Shown: positions 8,070-16,698, counted from the first letter of the stretch. The stretch: DNA of 51,171 nucleotides from Clostridiales bacterium (GCA_022508485.1 JAFLVD010000012.1:9830-61000), one strand, 5' to 3'. The notes: generated by a model not told the origin, from the sequence alone. A program made the numbers and translations.

Positions 8070-8642
8070 TTATTTAAGACCTTTCGAGCCGGGCTTTACC
8101 GCGGCCGTTCCGGCCTTACACATGGGGCACTCGTCGGGATTGTACGTTTTGACGTCGATTTGCAGTAGCGACTCGTTGGGAACGCCGAAGTCCACCTTTC
8201 CGCCGCTTCGGTCGACAACTTCGACAACCGCGGCGACCGTGCAGCCGAGCGACTTAACAAGCTCTATAACTTCCTTAACCGATCCGCCCGTCGTAACGAC
8301 GTTTTCGGCGATTATAACCTTGCTTCCCTTTTTAAGCTCGAAGCCGCGGCGAAGATTAAAGTTGCCGTCCTTTTCGCGCTCTGCGAACATGTTGGGAATG
8401 CCGAGCTGTTTACTTAATTCGTAGCCGAAGATTATTGCGCCTACCGCCGGGGAAACCACGGCGTCGGCATTGTATTTACGCACCTTTTCGGCAGCCATTA
8501 CGCAAAGCTTTTCGGATATGTCGCCGAATTCAAACAGCTTTGCGCACTGCATGTACGTATCGGAGTGAAGCCCTGAAGTAAGAATAAAGTGGCCGTGTAA
8601 TACCGCGCCCGACTTTTCGAAAAGATCCATTACTTTATTCAA
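8070..8642 (-). CDS. pyrE: Orotate phosphoribosyltransferase
   Basis: It converts orotate and PRPP to orotidine 5'-monophosphate in de novo pyrimidine synthesis. It has 190 residues. The PRPP-binding loop reads IIAENVVTTGGSV, with Glu-Asn where Glu-Asp is more usual. The C-terminal CPMCKAG and KPGSKG resemble the subgroup found in Clostridia and Thermus. The start is TTG at 8642, placed seven bases after a strong GGAGGA; the ATG four codons later is too far from it. The start overlaps the end of pyrD by 8 bases, which suggests translational coupling. It follows pyrD and precedes two small membrane-protein genes. Confidence 0.93.
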   Translation of the reverse strand: MNKVMDLFEKSGAVLHGHFILTSGLHSDTYMQCAKLFEFGDISEKLCVMAAEKVRKYNADAVVSPAVGAIIFGYELSKQLGIPNMFAEREKDGNFNLRRGFELKKGSKVIIAENVVTTGGSVKEVIELVKSLGCTVAAVVEVVDRSGGKVDFGVPNESLLQIDVKTYNPDECPMCKAGTAAVKPGSKGLK

Positions 8643-9543
8643 CGGTAAGTCCTCCGATTAAAGATTGTACAGATTGTATTTTATCACGTTCAAGGAGTGT
8701 TGTCAACTCATTTACAATGTTAAGTGCCGCGTACGGGTCAAAAATATTGGCAGAGCCGACCTCGACCGCCGACGCACCGCAAAGCAGAAATTCGCCTACG
8801 TCCTCGCCGGTCATTATGCCGCCCATACCGATAATGGGGATTTTAACCGCCTTGTAGCAGTCGTACACCATCTTTAACGCAATCGGTTTTACGCACGGTC
8901 CGCTAAGTCCGCCGTGTCCCACTTTAAGAACGGGTCTGCGCTTTTTAAAATCGACCGCCATTCCAGTAACGGTGTTGATAAGGCTTATCGCGTCCGCACC
9001 CGCCCTTTCGGCTGCGAGCGCGTTTTCGGCTATGTTCGACACGTTGGGGGTAAGCTTAACTATTAGCGGCTTTTTGCACACTTTCCGCACCGCGCGAACG
9101 ATTTGCTCGACGCTCTCCGGCTTTACGCCGAAGCTCATACCGCCGGCGCGCACGTTGGGACACGAGATATTAAGCTCTATCATATCGATTTTCGTGCCCG
9201 ACAGAATCTTTACAAGCTCGACGTAATCGCTTTCGCACGAGCCTGCGGCGTTTGCTATAATCACGGTGTTAAGCGAGAGCATAAACGGCAGCTCGTGCTC
9301 TATAAACGCTTCCACGCCGGGATTTTGAAGCCCTACGGAGTTAAGCATGCCGCTCGGCGTTTCGGCTATCCTGACCGGCGGATTTCCAAGCCGAGGCTTT
9401 AATGTAATGCCCTTGCTCACTATTCCGCCTAATAAGCTTACGTCGTAAAACTTATTGTACTCGCGCCCGAAGCCGAACGTTCCCGACGCTACGATTACCG
9501 GATTTTTAAACTTTACGCCTGCGACGGTCGTTTCCAATTTCAT
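8635..9543 (-). CDS. pyrD: Dihydroorotate dehydrogenase B, catalytic subunit
   Basis: FMN enzyme that oxidises dihydroorotate to orotate. The 1B type works with PyrK and passes electrons to NAD+. It has 302 residues when started at the ATG at 9543, which has GGAGGAG upstream. Motifs are ASGTFGFG near residue 20, ELNISCPNV with Cys128 as the expected active-site base, NTVTGM, and the FMN phosphate site IIGMGG with ASAVEVGSA. The start overlaps the pyrK stop (ATGA), and pyrE overlaps its end. The tight coupling to pyrK supports a heterotetrameric PyrK2D2 enzyme. Confidence 0.95.
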   Translation of the reverse strand: MKLETTVAGVKFKNPVIVASGTFGFGREYNKFYDVSLLGGIVSKGITLKPRLGNPPVRIAETPSGMLNSVGLQNPGVEAFIEHELPFMLSLNTVIIANAAGSCESDYVELVKILSGTKIDMIELNISCPNVRAGGMSFGVKPESVEQIVRAVRKVCKKPLIVKLTPNVSNIAENALAAERAGADAISLINTVTGMAVDFKKRRPVLKVGHGGLSGPCVKPIALKMVYDCYKAVKIPIIGMGGIMTGEDVGEFLLCGASAVEVGSANIFDPYAALNIVNELTTLLERDKIQSVQSLIGGLTVE

Positions 9544-10304
9544 AGTACCAACTCCTCCAACGGGAACACAGGCCCGTCCGCGCACGCGCGAAGCATACTT
9601 TCTTTCCCGTTCCTGATTGTCTTAACGACGCACACAAGGCACGCGCCCACTCCGCAGCCCATTCGCTGTTCCATGCTCGCAAAGCCGAGCACGCCGCGGT
9701 CCGCGCAGAACTTTTGCGCCGTTTTTACCATGCCGGGCGCGCCGCACACGTAAAGCACTTCGGGTGCGACCTCGGTAAGCAGCTCGGTGGGAAAACCGCG
9801 GTAGCCGAGCGTGCCGTCGTCGGTACAATAGCATACCTTTTTGCACACCTTGTCAAAGTCGTCGCGGTACGCTTCCTTAGCTTTTGCGGTGGGAAAACCC
9901 AAAAGCGCCGTGCAGTTAAGCGACGGATTGTCCTTTGCTATTTTCAGTAGCGGCGCACAGCCCGTACCGCCGCCGAGCAGTACGATATTCGTCTTATCGG
10001 GAAGTATGGGAAAGCCGTTTCCGAGCGGCAAAACGGCGTCGAACTTATGCCCTGCCTTTTGGGACAAAAACGCGTCCGTGCCGCTTCCCACCCTCGCGAT
10101 TATAAACGTAACGGAATTCTCGTCGTTGTCGTAAATGCAGATGGGACGGCGTAAATCCTTACCCGGCACCTTTAACTGAGCAAAGTTGCCTGCGGACAAA
10201 TTGGGCAGCTTTTTTTCGCTCTCGCAGCGCACCCTGTAAATATTGCCGTTATATTCTTCTATCGAGGCAATCGTAAGATTGTATTTATCTGTTATTTTTT
10301 CCAT
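9540..10304 (-). CDS. pyrK: Dihydroorotate dehydrogenase B, electron transfer subunit
   Basis: FAD and [2Fe-2S] subunit that carries electrons from PyrD to NAD+. It has 254 residues. The FAD-binding motif is RRPICIYD. The NAD-binding segment begins VLLGGGTGCAPL. The C-terminal cluster site is CGVGACLVC plus a later Cys in LRACADGPVF. The gene starts 5 bases after pyrF with only a weak ribosome-binding site, so it probably relies on coupling. Its stop overlaps the pyrD start. Confidence 0.94.
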   Translation of the reverse strand: MEKITDKYNLTIASIEEYNGNIYRVRCESEKKLPNLSAGNFAQLKVPGKDLRRPICIYDNDENSVTFIIARVGSGTDAFLSQKAGHKFDAVLPLGNGFPILPDKTNIVLLGGGTGCAPLLKIAKDNPSLNCTALLGFPTAKAKEAYRDDFDKVCKKVCYCTDDGTLGYRGFPTELLTEVAPEVLYVCGAPGMVKTAQKFCADRGVLGFASMEQRMGCGVGACLVCVVKTIRNGKESMLRACADGPVFPLEELVL

Positions 10305-10309
10305 AGTTA

Positions 10310-11194
10310 TTACTTGTTTTTAAACGCTTTACTTAAATCTTCGCGCATATCGATTGCGGCGGCGCGCGCCGCTGCCGAGTACGTCATGCCCTTGTATTTT
10401 TCGTTTTTGTACGCGGCTATAATTCCGCGCGAATTGTTTACTATCGCGCCGCGACCGTTACCGTCGAAAGACGCCGCCGCGTCCGCGCCCTTTCCGCCCT
10501 GCGCGCCGTAGCCCGGCACGAGGAAGAACACGGACTTGTATTTAGCGCGAAGCATACGCGCCTCGTCGGGGCTTGTGGCGCCCACGACCGCGCCCACCGC
10601 GCTGTAACCGTACTCGCCTATAAGCTCGCTTCCCCAATTCTCTATAAGCTCGCCCACGTGCATGTAGAGCGGTTTATCGCCCACCGTAAGGTTTTGAAGC
10701 TGCGAAGCCGTCGGGTTGGACATACGCGCAAGCACGAAAATGCCTTTATTGTTTTCCTTGCACTTATCGGTGAACGGCTTTATTCCGTCGTAGCCCGGGT
10801 ACGGATTGACGGTGATATAATCGTAGCCGTCCTTTCCGAGATACGCGGCGGCATACGCTTCCGCAGTCGCGCCTATATCGTTGCGTTTAACGTCCGCCAT
10901 TACGATAAGCCCCTTTTTGGAAGCGTACTCGGCGGTATCGAACATAGCCTTAACGCCGTAATGCGCGTACATCTCGTAGTACGCGGACTGAATTTTCACC
11001 GCAGGAACGACGTCATAGAGCGCGTCGATAAGACCTATATTGTATTCCAAAATCGCCTTCGAGATATCCTCGGGGGTTTTGGCGCGGCTCTTCATATCGT
11101 CGGTGAGAAAATCGAATTTCGTATCGATACCGGCGACAGTCGGGTTGCCTTTTTTTTCAATCGCTTCAATGAGCTTATCGGTGATATTTTTCAT
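10310..11194 (-). CDS. pyrF: Orotidine 5'-phosphate decarboxylase (type 2)
   Basis: It removes CO2 from OMP to give UMP. It has 294 residues from the ATG at 11194, which has AAGGAG five bases upstream; an ATG eight codons earlier has no such site. The active-site motif MADVKRNDIGATAEAYA holds the catalytic Asp-Lys pair. PAVKIQSAYYE, VNPYPGYDG and the phosphate-binding VPGYGAQGG are also seen. The length and these motifs place it in the longer type 2 family rather than the ~240-residue type. It lies between pyrC (37-base gap) and pyrK, an order that differs from Bacillus, where pyrF follows pyrD. Confidence 0.94.
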   Translation of the reverse strand: MKNITDKLIEAIEKKGNPTVAGIDTKFDFLTDDMKSRAKTPEDISKAILEYNIGLIDALYDVVPAVKIQSAYYEMYAHYGVKAMFDTAEYASKKGLIVMADVKRNDIGATAEAYAAAYLGKDGYDYITVNPYPGYDGIKPFTDKCKENNKGIFVLARMSNPTASQLQNLTVGDKPLYMHVGELIENWGSELIGEYGYSAVGAVVGATSPDEARMLRAKYKSVFFLVPGYGAQGGKGADAAASFDGNGRGAIVNNSRGIIAAYKNEKYKGMTYSAAARAAAIDMREDLSKAFKNK

Positions 11195-11231
11195 ACTGTC
11201 TCCTTCGTGTAATAACATGTTGAGTATTTAA

Positions 11232-12494
11232 CTAAATCTCTTTTTCGACGCCGCCGACAAAAACCTTGATGACTCTGCCTTTAAGCCGCCAGCCGTCGAA
11301 CAGCGTGTTTTTGCCTTTGGATTTAAACGCCTGCGGATCGACGGTATATTCCTCGTCGGGGTCGATAACGGCGATGTCGGCGCGCGCGCCTATCTTTATC
11401 TCGCCGCCCGGAAGCCCCAAAATCTCCGCCGGCTTTTTACTCATAAGCCGAGCGACGTCGCTGAGCGACAAAACGTCGTTCATAACAAGATTGGTGTACG
11501 CGAGCGAAAATGCCGTTTCAAGCCCAACCGTACCGAACGGCGCAAAGTCGAACTCGCGCCGTTTTTCGTCGGCGTGGTGCGGCGCGTGATCGGTAGCAAT
11601 CACGTCGATTGTGCCGTCGGCAAGGCCTGCGATTATCGCCTCGACGTCGCTTTCGGTGCGAAGCGGCGGATTGATTTTCGCATTGGTGTTGTAGGAAAGA
11701 ATCTCGTCGTCGGTCGCCGAAAAATAATGCGGACATGTTTCGCACGTTACGCTGACTCCGCGCTTTTTGGCGTTTCGTATAATGTCTACCGACTGCGCGG
11801 TGGATACGTGCGCTATGTGGATACTCGCTCTCGCTTCCTCCGCAAGCAGCACTTCGCGCGCGATTGCCGCACTTTCGGCAGAGCGCGGAATACCTCTAAG
11901 ACCGGACGCGGTTGCGTTTTCGCCCTCGTTTACTACACCGTTACCGCTTATGGTTTTGTCCTCGCTGTGCGATATTACGGTGAGACCGAAGGTTTTGGCG
12001 TATTTAAGCGCGTTAAGCATTACCGCACCGTTTTGTACTGGAAGCCCGTCGTCCGATATCGCTACCGCGCCGGACGCCTTCATCATGCCGTACTCGCAAA
12101 GCTCTTTGCCTTCCATTCCGCGCGTAATGCAACCGATTGGATAAATCTCGGCGCCGCCCACTTCGTTCGACTTCGTTCTTACGTAGCTGACAAGCGCCGC
12201 GTTATCGATAGGCGGCTTAGTGTTGGGCATACAGCATACCGCGGTATAGCCGCCGGCAAGCGCCGCCTTAGAGCCGCTTTCTATATCTTCCTTATAGGTC
12301 TGCCCGGGGTCGCGAAGGTGGCAGTGCATATCGATAAAGCCGGGGAATATAAGCTTGCCGTAGCAATCGATTACCTCCGCGTCGTACACGTTTACGTCGC
12401 GCTCGACCGCTTTTATTACGCCGTCCTCTATTACGACATCGGCTTTGACTATTGAATCCGCGTTAACGACGGTTCCGTCTTTAAGTATTATCAC
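11232..12494 (-). CDS. pyrC: Dihydroorotase (type I)
   Basis: Zinc amidohydrolase that closes carbamoyl-aspartate to dihydroorotate. It has 420 residues. Metal ligands are visible in FIDMHCHLRDPG (His57, His59), ISHSED, HIAHVST and IATDHAPH. The start is GTG at 12494, with GAGGA seven bases upstream. Only 2 bases separate it from pyrB, so the two are probably translated together. The C-terminal KGRVIKVFVGG matches the family's closing strand. Confidence 0.95.
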   Translation of the reverse strand: MIILKDGTVVNADSIVKADVVIEDGVIKAVERDVNVYDAEVIDCYGKLIFPGFIDMHCHLRDPGQTYKEDIESGSKAALAGGYTAVCCMPNTKPPIDNAALVSYVRTKSNEVGGAEIYPIGCITRGMEGKELCEYGMMKASGAVAISDDGLPVQNGAVMLNALKYAKTFGLTVISHSEDKTISGNGVVNEGENATASGLRGIPRSAESAAIAREVLLAEEARASIHIAHVSTAQSVDIIRNAKKRGVSVTCETCPHYFSATDDEILSYNTNAKINPPLRTESDVEAIIAGLADGTIDVIATDHAPHHADEKRREFDFAPFGTVGLETAFSLAYTNLVMNDVLSLSDVARLMSKKPAEILGLPGGEIKIGARADIAVIDPDEEYTVDPQAFKSKGKNTLFDGWRLKGRVIKVFVGGVEKEI

Positions 12495-12496
12495 AA

Positions 12497-13411
12497 TCAG
12501 TTCCTCGCTTCGATAAGTAGTTTAAGCACGGCCATTCTTACGGCGACGCCGTTTGTAACCTGCTCTTCTATTACGCTCTTGTCCCCGTCGGCTACGTCGC
12601 CGGCTATTTCCGCCTCGCGGTTAATGGGGCCGGGGTGCATAACGATTGCGTCGGGCGAAGCAAGTTTAAGCCGCTTGCTCGTTATGCCGTAAAACTTGTG
12701 GTATTCCTCTATCGACGGGAAAAGCGCTTGGTTCATTCGCTCGAGTTGTAAGCGAAGCGGCATTACTATGTCGGCGCCGGCAATAGCGGTGTCCAAATCC
12801 GTTTCGTACTTTGCGCCCAGGCGCTCTACCATTTCGGGAAGAAGTGTGTACGGCGCGCAAAGCGTTACGAAAGCGCCCATTTTTCCGAACGCTTCAACGT
12901 TGCTTCTTGCGACTCGGCTGTGTTTAATGTCGCCCACGATAACCACTTTAAGCCCGGCCAGCGAGTCGAAATGCCGTAGCGCGGTCATGAGATCGAGAAG
13001 CGCCTGCGTGGGATGCTCGTTCATTCCGTCGCCCGCGTTAAGCACCGAGGCGCGGACGGTCTCCGCAAGAAGGCGCGGCGCGCCTGCAACCTGGTGCCGT
13101 ATTATCATCGCGTCCATGCCGAGCGCGTCGAGCGTTTTGCCGGTATCGACAAGGCTCTCGCCCTTTTGCACCGACGAAACAGCTACCGAAACGCTTGTGG
13201 TCGTTGCGCCGAGGTTTTTTGCGGCAAGCTCGAACGAGTTTCGCGTTCTCGTCGAATTCTCGTAGAACAGAGTCGCAACGTTCTTGCCGCGAAGCGAATT
13301 ATCCTTTTCGCCGCGGTCGATAATATCGCGCATATAAGTTGCGAGATCGAGTATTTCGGTAAGCTCGCCGCGCGACAAATCTTTTATTCCGAGTAAATCC
13401 TTATGTTTCAT
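12497..13411 (-). CDS. pyrB: Aspartate carbamoyltransferase catalytic chain
   Basis: It joins carbamoyl phosphate and aspartate, the first committed pyrimidine step. It has 304 residues. The carbamoyl-phosphate loop is ENSTRTRNSF (51-60). Further motifs are RHQVAGAPR, NAGDGMNEHPTQALLDL and the aspartate-side VMHPGPINR. No pyrI regulatory-chain gene is present, as in Bacillus, so a simple trimer is likely. The ATG has GGAG five bases upstream. It lies 18 bases after rluD and leads the pyrBCFKDE block. Confidence 0.96.
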   Translation of the reverse strand: MKHKDLLGIKDLSRGELTEILDLATYMRDIIDRGEKDNSLRGKNVATLFYENSTRTRNSFELAAKNLGATTTSVSVAVSSVQKGESLVDTGKTLDALGMDAMIIRHQVAGAPRLLAETVRASVLNAGDGMNEHPTQALLDLMTALRHFDSLAGLKVVIVGDIKHSRVARSNVEAFGKMGAFVTLCAPYTLLPEMVERLGAKYETDLDTAIAGADIVMPLRLQLERMNQALFPSIEEYHKFYGITSKRLKLASPDAIVMHPGPINREAEIAGDVADGDKSVIEEQVTNGVAVRMAVLKLLIEARN

Positions 13412-13429
13412 GTCCTCTCCGTGTCGGGA

Positions 13430-14329
13430 CTAATTTGCGTTTTTCAGTTTGTCGAGCGCGTTTAAAAAATCGCTCGGCTCGCTTGCCGTAAAGCTCATTG
13501 CCTCGCCCGATATTGGGTGCGTAAAGCTGAGTGAATACGAATGAAGAAGCTGACCGCCGCAACCGAGCGCCGTCGAACCGCCGTAAAGCGCGTCGCACGA
13601 CACCGGGTGCGATATGTACGCGGCGTGAACGCGTATTTGATGAGTCCTGCCTGTTAAAAGCTCGAACTCGACGTAGCTGTTTCGTTTAAAGCTTTGGATA
13701 ACGGAGTACTTTGTGGCGGCGTGCCTGCCTTGCGGCGTAACCGCCATTTTTAGTCTGTTGCGGCTGTCTCTGCCTATCGGCGCGTCTATCGTGCCGCTGC
13801 CGCTTTTGGGCGTGCCGTCGAGTATCGCGCGGTACAGCTTTTTAACCGTCCGCGAAGAAAACTGCTCGCAAAGCCGCGTGTGCGCAAGATCGGTTTTGGC
13901 GACGACGATAAGCCCCGTCGTGTCTTTATCCAGTCTGTGGACTATCCCTGCGCGCACCGCACCGTACACCGTGGAAAGGTTTTCACCGTACCTAAACCTA
14001 AGCGCGTTTACCAACGTGCCGTCGCGATTGCCGGCGCCCGGGTGAACGACAAGGCCGCGCTGCTTGTTTATAACCGCCACCGCATCGTCCTCGTAGACTA
14101 TATCGAGCGGAATATCCTGCGCAATAATATCCGTCGAGGCTACCTCGTCCTCGAAGGACACCTCGTCGCCTGCCTTTACCGTGCGCCCTGCCTTAGTTAC
14201 GGGCACGCCGCAGATTGTTACGAGTCCGCCGTCGATAAGCTTTTTAATGTGCGAACGCGTAAGATCCGTTTCGTCGCTTAAAAAAACGTCGAGCCGCGCG
14301 CCGCCCTCCGTGCAGTACACCGTCGTCAT
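13430..14329 (-). CDS. rluD: RluA/RluD-family RNA pseudouridine synthase
   Basis: It isomerises uridines in RNA, most likely 23S rRNA. It has 299 residues. An S4 RNA-binding domain covers about residues 14-60. The catalytic motif is HRLDKDTTG with Asp134. GRTHQIRVH and the C-terminal HPISGE are also present. It is the counterpart of Bacillus ylyB, which also lies between lspA and the pyr genes. The ATG overlaps the lspA stop (TAATG), so translation is probably coupled. The exact target uridine is not determined. Confidence 0.92.
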   Translation of the reverse strand: MTTVYCTEGGARLDVFLSDETDLTRSHIKKLIDGGLVTICGVPVTKAGRTVKAGDEVSFEDEVASTDIIAQDIPLDIVYEDDAVAVINKQRGLVVHPGAGNRDGTLVNALRFRYGENLSTVYGAVRAGIVHRLDKDTTGLIVVAKTDLAHTRLCEQFSSRTVKKLYRAILDGTPKSGSGTIDAPIGRDSRNRLKMAVTPQGRHAATKYSVIQSFKRNSYVEFELLTGRTHQIRVHAAYISHPVSCDALYGGSTALGCGGQLLHSYSLSFTHPISGEAMSFTASEPSDFLNALDKLKNAN

Positions 14330-15120
14330 TACGGCGCGTCCTCTTGGGAAGCGGCTTCGACCTGTTCCGTCATCTCTTCCGAGCCGGCGTTTTCGTCGTC
14401 CTTTTTGTCGTTAACCGCGCCGTCCGTTTCTTGAACGCTCTCGTCCGCCGCGACGGCGCTTACGCTTTCGCCGTCCTCGCCTTCCTCCGCAGCCTCGGCA
14501 GAAGTCGCTTCGACCGGCTTATGCTCTTTTTCCTTTTCTCGGTAGAAAAAGATAAAGTACACCATTATCATTATCACGCCGATAACGAGCGCGGCGTCAG
14601 CAATGTTAAACACGTAGAAAGACTGCTTGCCGAAAATGGTCAGTCCGAAGTAAACGATCTCGATAAAATCGCGAACGTAATGGTAAACCATTCTGTCTAT
14701 GCAGTTACCCATAGCGCCTGCGGCAAGCATACCCAGCGCGACGCGGAATAAAAGGCTTCCGTGCCTGTTTTTAACCATAAAGAATAAAAACGCCGCGGTC
14801 GCAACTATCGCAAGAATAGAAAACACTACAATAGAGCCGGTGTCGCCCAGTAGGTCGTTCATAAAGTTAGAGCCGAATACCGCGCCGTCGTTATGAAGAT
14901 TGGTAAAGCGCAAAAAGTTGGGAATGATCGTTACAGAAACGGGATTGTACTTGTTATATTCTATCGTCGAGTTTACAATCGACTTGGATATTAAGTCTAT
15001 CGCAAAAAGAGCTATCATTACGATAAGCTCGATTTTTGCAATCTTTATATATTCCCAAACGGTTTTTAGGAATTTTTTTATTGCGACAGACGCGCTTTTT
15101 GTTTCTTCGTTGTTTTCCAA
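14329..15120 (-). CDS. lspA: Lipoprotein signal peptidase with acidic C-terminal tail
   Basis: Membrane aspartyl peptidase that cuts the signal peptide from diacylated prolipoproteins. It has 263 residues against about 150-170 for most members. Four membrane helices are seen, with the conserved GNCIDR and the catalytic pair Asp151 (VRDFI) and Asp175 (NIADAAL). About 28 extra residues precede helix 1. About 70 residues follow helix 4, rich in Glu, Asp, Ala and Ser, and should lie in the cytoplasm. The start is TTG at 15120. The best purine run (GGGGG) is 12 bases upstream, inside the sepF end, so the exact start is less certain. Confidence 0.93.
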   Translation of the reverse strand: MENNEETKSASVAIKKFLKTVWEYIKIAKIELIVMIALFAIDLISKSIVNSTIEYNKYNPVSVTIIPNFLRFTNLHNDGAVFGSNFMNDLLGDTGSIVVFSILAIVATAAFLFFMVKNRHGSLLFRVALGMLAAGAMGNCIDRMVYHYVRDFIEIVYFGLTIFGKQSFYVFNIADAALVIGVIMIMVYFIFFYREKEKEHKPVEATSAEAAEEGEDGESVSAVAADESVQETDGAVNDKKDDENAGSEEMTEQVEAASQEDAP

Positions 15121-15127
15121 GTCCGTA

Positions 15128-15748
15128 CTAATCCCCCTCGGGTGTGGCTACGTCTATGCCCTCCGGCACTATTAAAAACATGTTTTCCCTAAATCCTATA
15201 ATCCTGCCGCCGAGCGCATACACCGCACCCGACGTAAAGTCAAGCACGCGCTGCGCGATTGGATCGTCGGAAATGGGATCGAGGTCGATTATCGCCGGTT
15301 CTCTGCGCCTAAGGTAGTCGATAAGCCGCTCGACGTCGTTAGACGTTTTCGGCGAGTATATAACCATGTTTTGGTACATTCTCGGCGCGATATATTGGTC
15401 GATTTTGGGAAGCGGCGTCGCGCGCTGCTCTTGCGGAGGCGGAACGTCGTAATGCTGCAGCTTGGGCGGATTGCTGAAATCGCGTTCCATTCTCGCGGCG
15501 CGTTCCTCCGGCGTGGGGCCGAAGTGCGGCTGAGTATACTGCGGCTGAGTGTAAAGAGGCTGCTGGGGCTGCGGCGGCGTGCTTACGGCAGGTTGAGAAA
15601 ACACCGGGCCTTTCGGACCGGCAGGCTGAGCCTGACGAGGGCCGGTATAGTTACCCATAGCGTCGTGCGTATCCTCGTAATAATCGGGATTACCGCCGCG
15701 ATAGTTGCTTGCCCGCCTCAAAAAGGCGTCGAGATCTTCATTTGCCAT
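15128..15748 (-). CDS. sepF: Cell division protein SepF
   Basis: FtsZ-binding protein that tethers and aligns FtsZ filaments at the septum. It has 206 residues. The C-terminal core, about residues 125-200, shows VERLIDYLRRREPAIIDLD and VYALGGRIIGFRENMFLIVP, the family's dimer and FtsZ-contact region. A long Pro/Gln/Tyr-rich linker occupies about 35-120. The N-terminus (MANEDLDAFLRRASNY) is not a clear membrane-inserting helix, unlike Bacillus SepF. It lies 10 bases after yggS and 7 bases before lspA. Confidence 0.9.
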   Translation of the reverse strand: MANEDLDAFLRRASNYRGGNPDYYEDTHDAMGNYTGPRQAQPAGPKGPVFSQPAVSTPPQPQQPLYTQPQYTQPHFGPTPEERAARMERDFSNPPKLQHYDVPPPQEQRATPLPKIDQYIAPRMYQNMVIYSPKTSNDVERLIDYLRRREPAIIDLDPISDDPIAQRVLDFTSGAVYALGGRIIGFRENMFLIVPEGIDVATPEGD

Positions 15749-15758
15749 AACCGAATAC

Positions 15759-16439
15759 CTACCTATTATTTCTCTGTCCGAATATGCTCGAGCCGACGCG
15801 CACCATGTTACTGCCGAAGAGTATTGCCTTTTCGTAGTCGCCGCTCATACCCATCGACAAAATGTCGACTTTGTTTTGCGCGTACCGAGAATAAATCTCG
15901 AACGCCGTTTTGTACATGCCGTCGTCCGCACCGATAGGAAGAATTGCCATAATGCCGCGGAAATTAACCCTATCGCTTTTTGTAACGGCGTTTACGACGT
16001 CCTCGACGGCATTTACGTCCGCGCCGGTCTTACTCGTCTCACCGCCTACGTTTACCTCGACGAGGACGTCCTGCGTAACGTTACGGACGGCGCACAGCCT
16101 TGCTATTTCTTCCGCGAGCGCGACCGACGACACCGACTGAATAAGCTTAACTTTCCCTACAAGGTACTTTGCCTTATTGGACTGTAACGAGCCTATAAAG
16201 TGCCAATCCGCGCCGTGTACGAAGTCGTACTTTTCTTTTAACTCCTGCGCGCGGTTTTCCCCGACGTCGGTAATGCCGAGCTTTATCGCCGCGCCTATTG
16301 TTTCCGCAGGCACCGTTTTGGTAGCGGCGACGAGCGTAACGTTTGGGATAACTCCCGTCTTTTCCGCCCGAACGATAGCGGCATGAGCTATGCGCTCACG
16401 AACGAGCGAAATGTTGGAATAAAGCTGCTGCTCATTCAT
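15759..16439 (-). CDS. yggS: YggS/YlmE-family pyridoxal phosphate homeostasis protein
   Basis: PLP-binding TIM-barrel protein that buffers pyridoxal phosphate; no catalytic reaction is established for the family. It has 226 residues. The PLP lysine is Lys41 in LVAATKTV. Family motifs are GENRAQEL, WHFIGSLQSNK and LSMGMSGDYEKAI, followed by VRVGSSIFG. It is the first gene of the long operon, 19 bases downstream of a clear -10 box. In Bacillus the homologue ylmE also precedes sepF. Confidence 0.94.
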   Translation of the reverse strand: MNEQQLYSNISLVRERIAHAAIVRAEKTGVIPNVTLVAATKTVPAETIGAAIKLGITDVGENRAQELKEKYDFVHGADWHFIGSLQSNKAKYLVGKVKLIQSVSSVALAEEIARLCAVRNVTQDVLVEVNVGGETSKTGADVNAVEDVVNAVTKSDRVNFRGIMAILPIGADDGMYKTAFEIYSRYAQNKVDILSMGMSGDYEKAILFGSNMVRVGSSIFGQRNNR

Positions 16440-16457
16440 GACAATTTACCGACTACC

Positions 16458-16486
16458 ATTATACTACAATCTTTACCGTAAATCAA
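16458..16486 (-). promoter_or_regulatory. Promoter of the yggS-sepF-lspA-rluD-pyr operon
   Basis: On the minus strand TTGATT (16481-16486) and a perfect TATAAT (16458-16463) are 17 bases apart. It is the only strong promoter seen before the terminator at 7333, so ten named genes and two small membrane proteins may share it. I saw no pyrR gene and no pyr-type attenuator. Confidence 0.8.
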
Positions 16487-16509
16487 CTGATTTATAAAAA
16501 TCTTTTATT

Positions 16510-16695
16510 TGCGCATCTCGGGCTTTACAGATGATGCGGCGTATCTCCCCGTATTATTACCGAAGTTTCTCGCCGCTTCGATTAGAGCCGAGTAAGACAA
16601 AGCGCGCGAGGAAAACCCGAAGGAGTGTATGAGACGTAAATGACCGAGGGTTGCCACAACGCAACGCCGTATTTCGTCGGCTATAAGACAAGCCG
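16510..16695. other. Hairpin-rich noncoding element, possible repeat or structured RNA
   Basis: This stretch lies between the hyd terminator and the yggS promoter and encodes no believable protein. It holds several short inverted repeats close together: 16561-16565 with 16576-16580, 16650-16654 with 16661-16665, 16666-16669 with 16678-16681, and 16679-16682 with 16691-16694. The dense packing of stems suggests a structured RNA or a dispersed intergenic repeat. Strand and function are unknown. Confidence 0.4.
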
Positions 16696-16698
16696 GTA

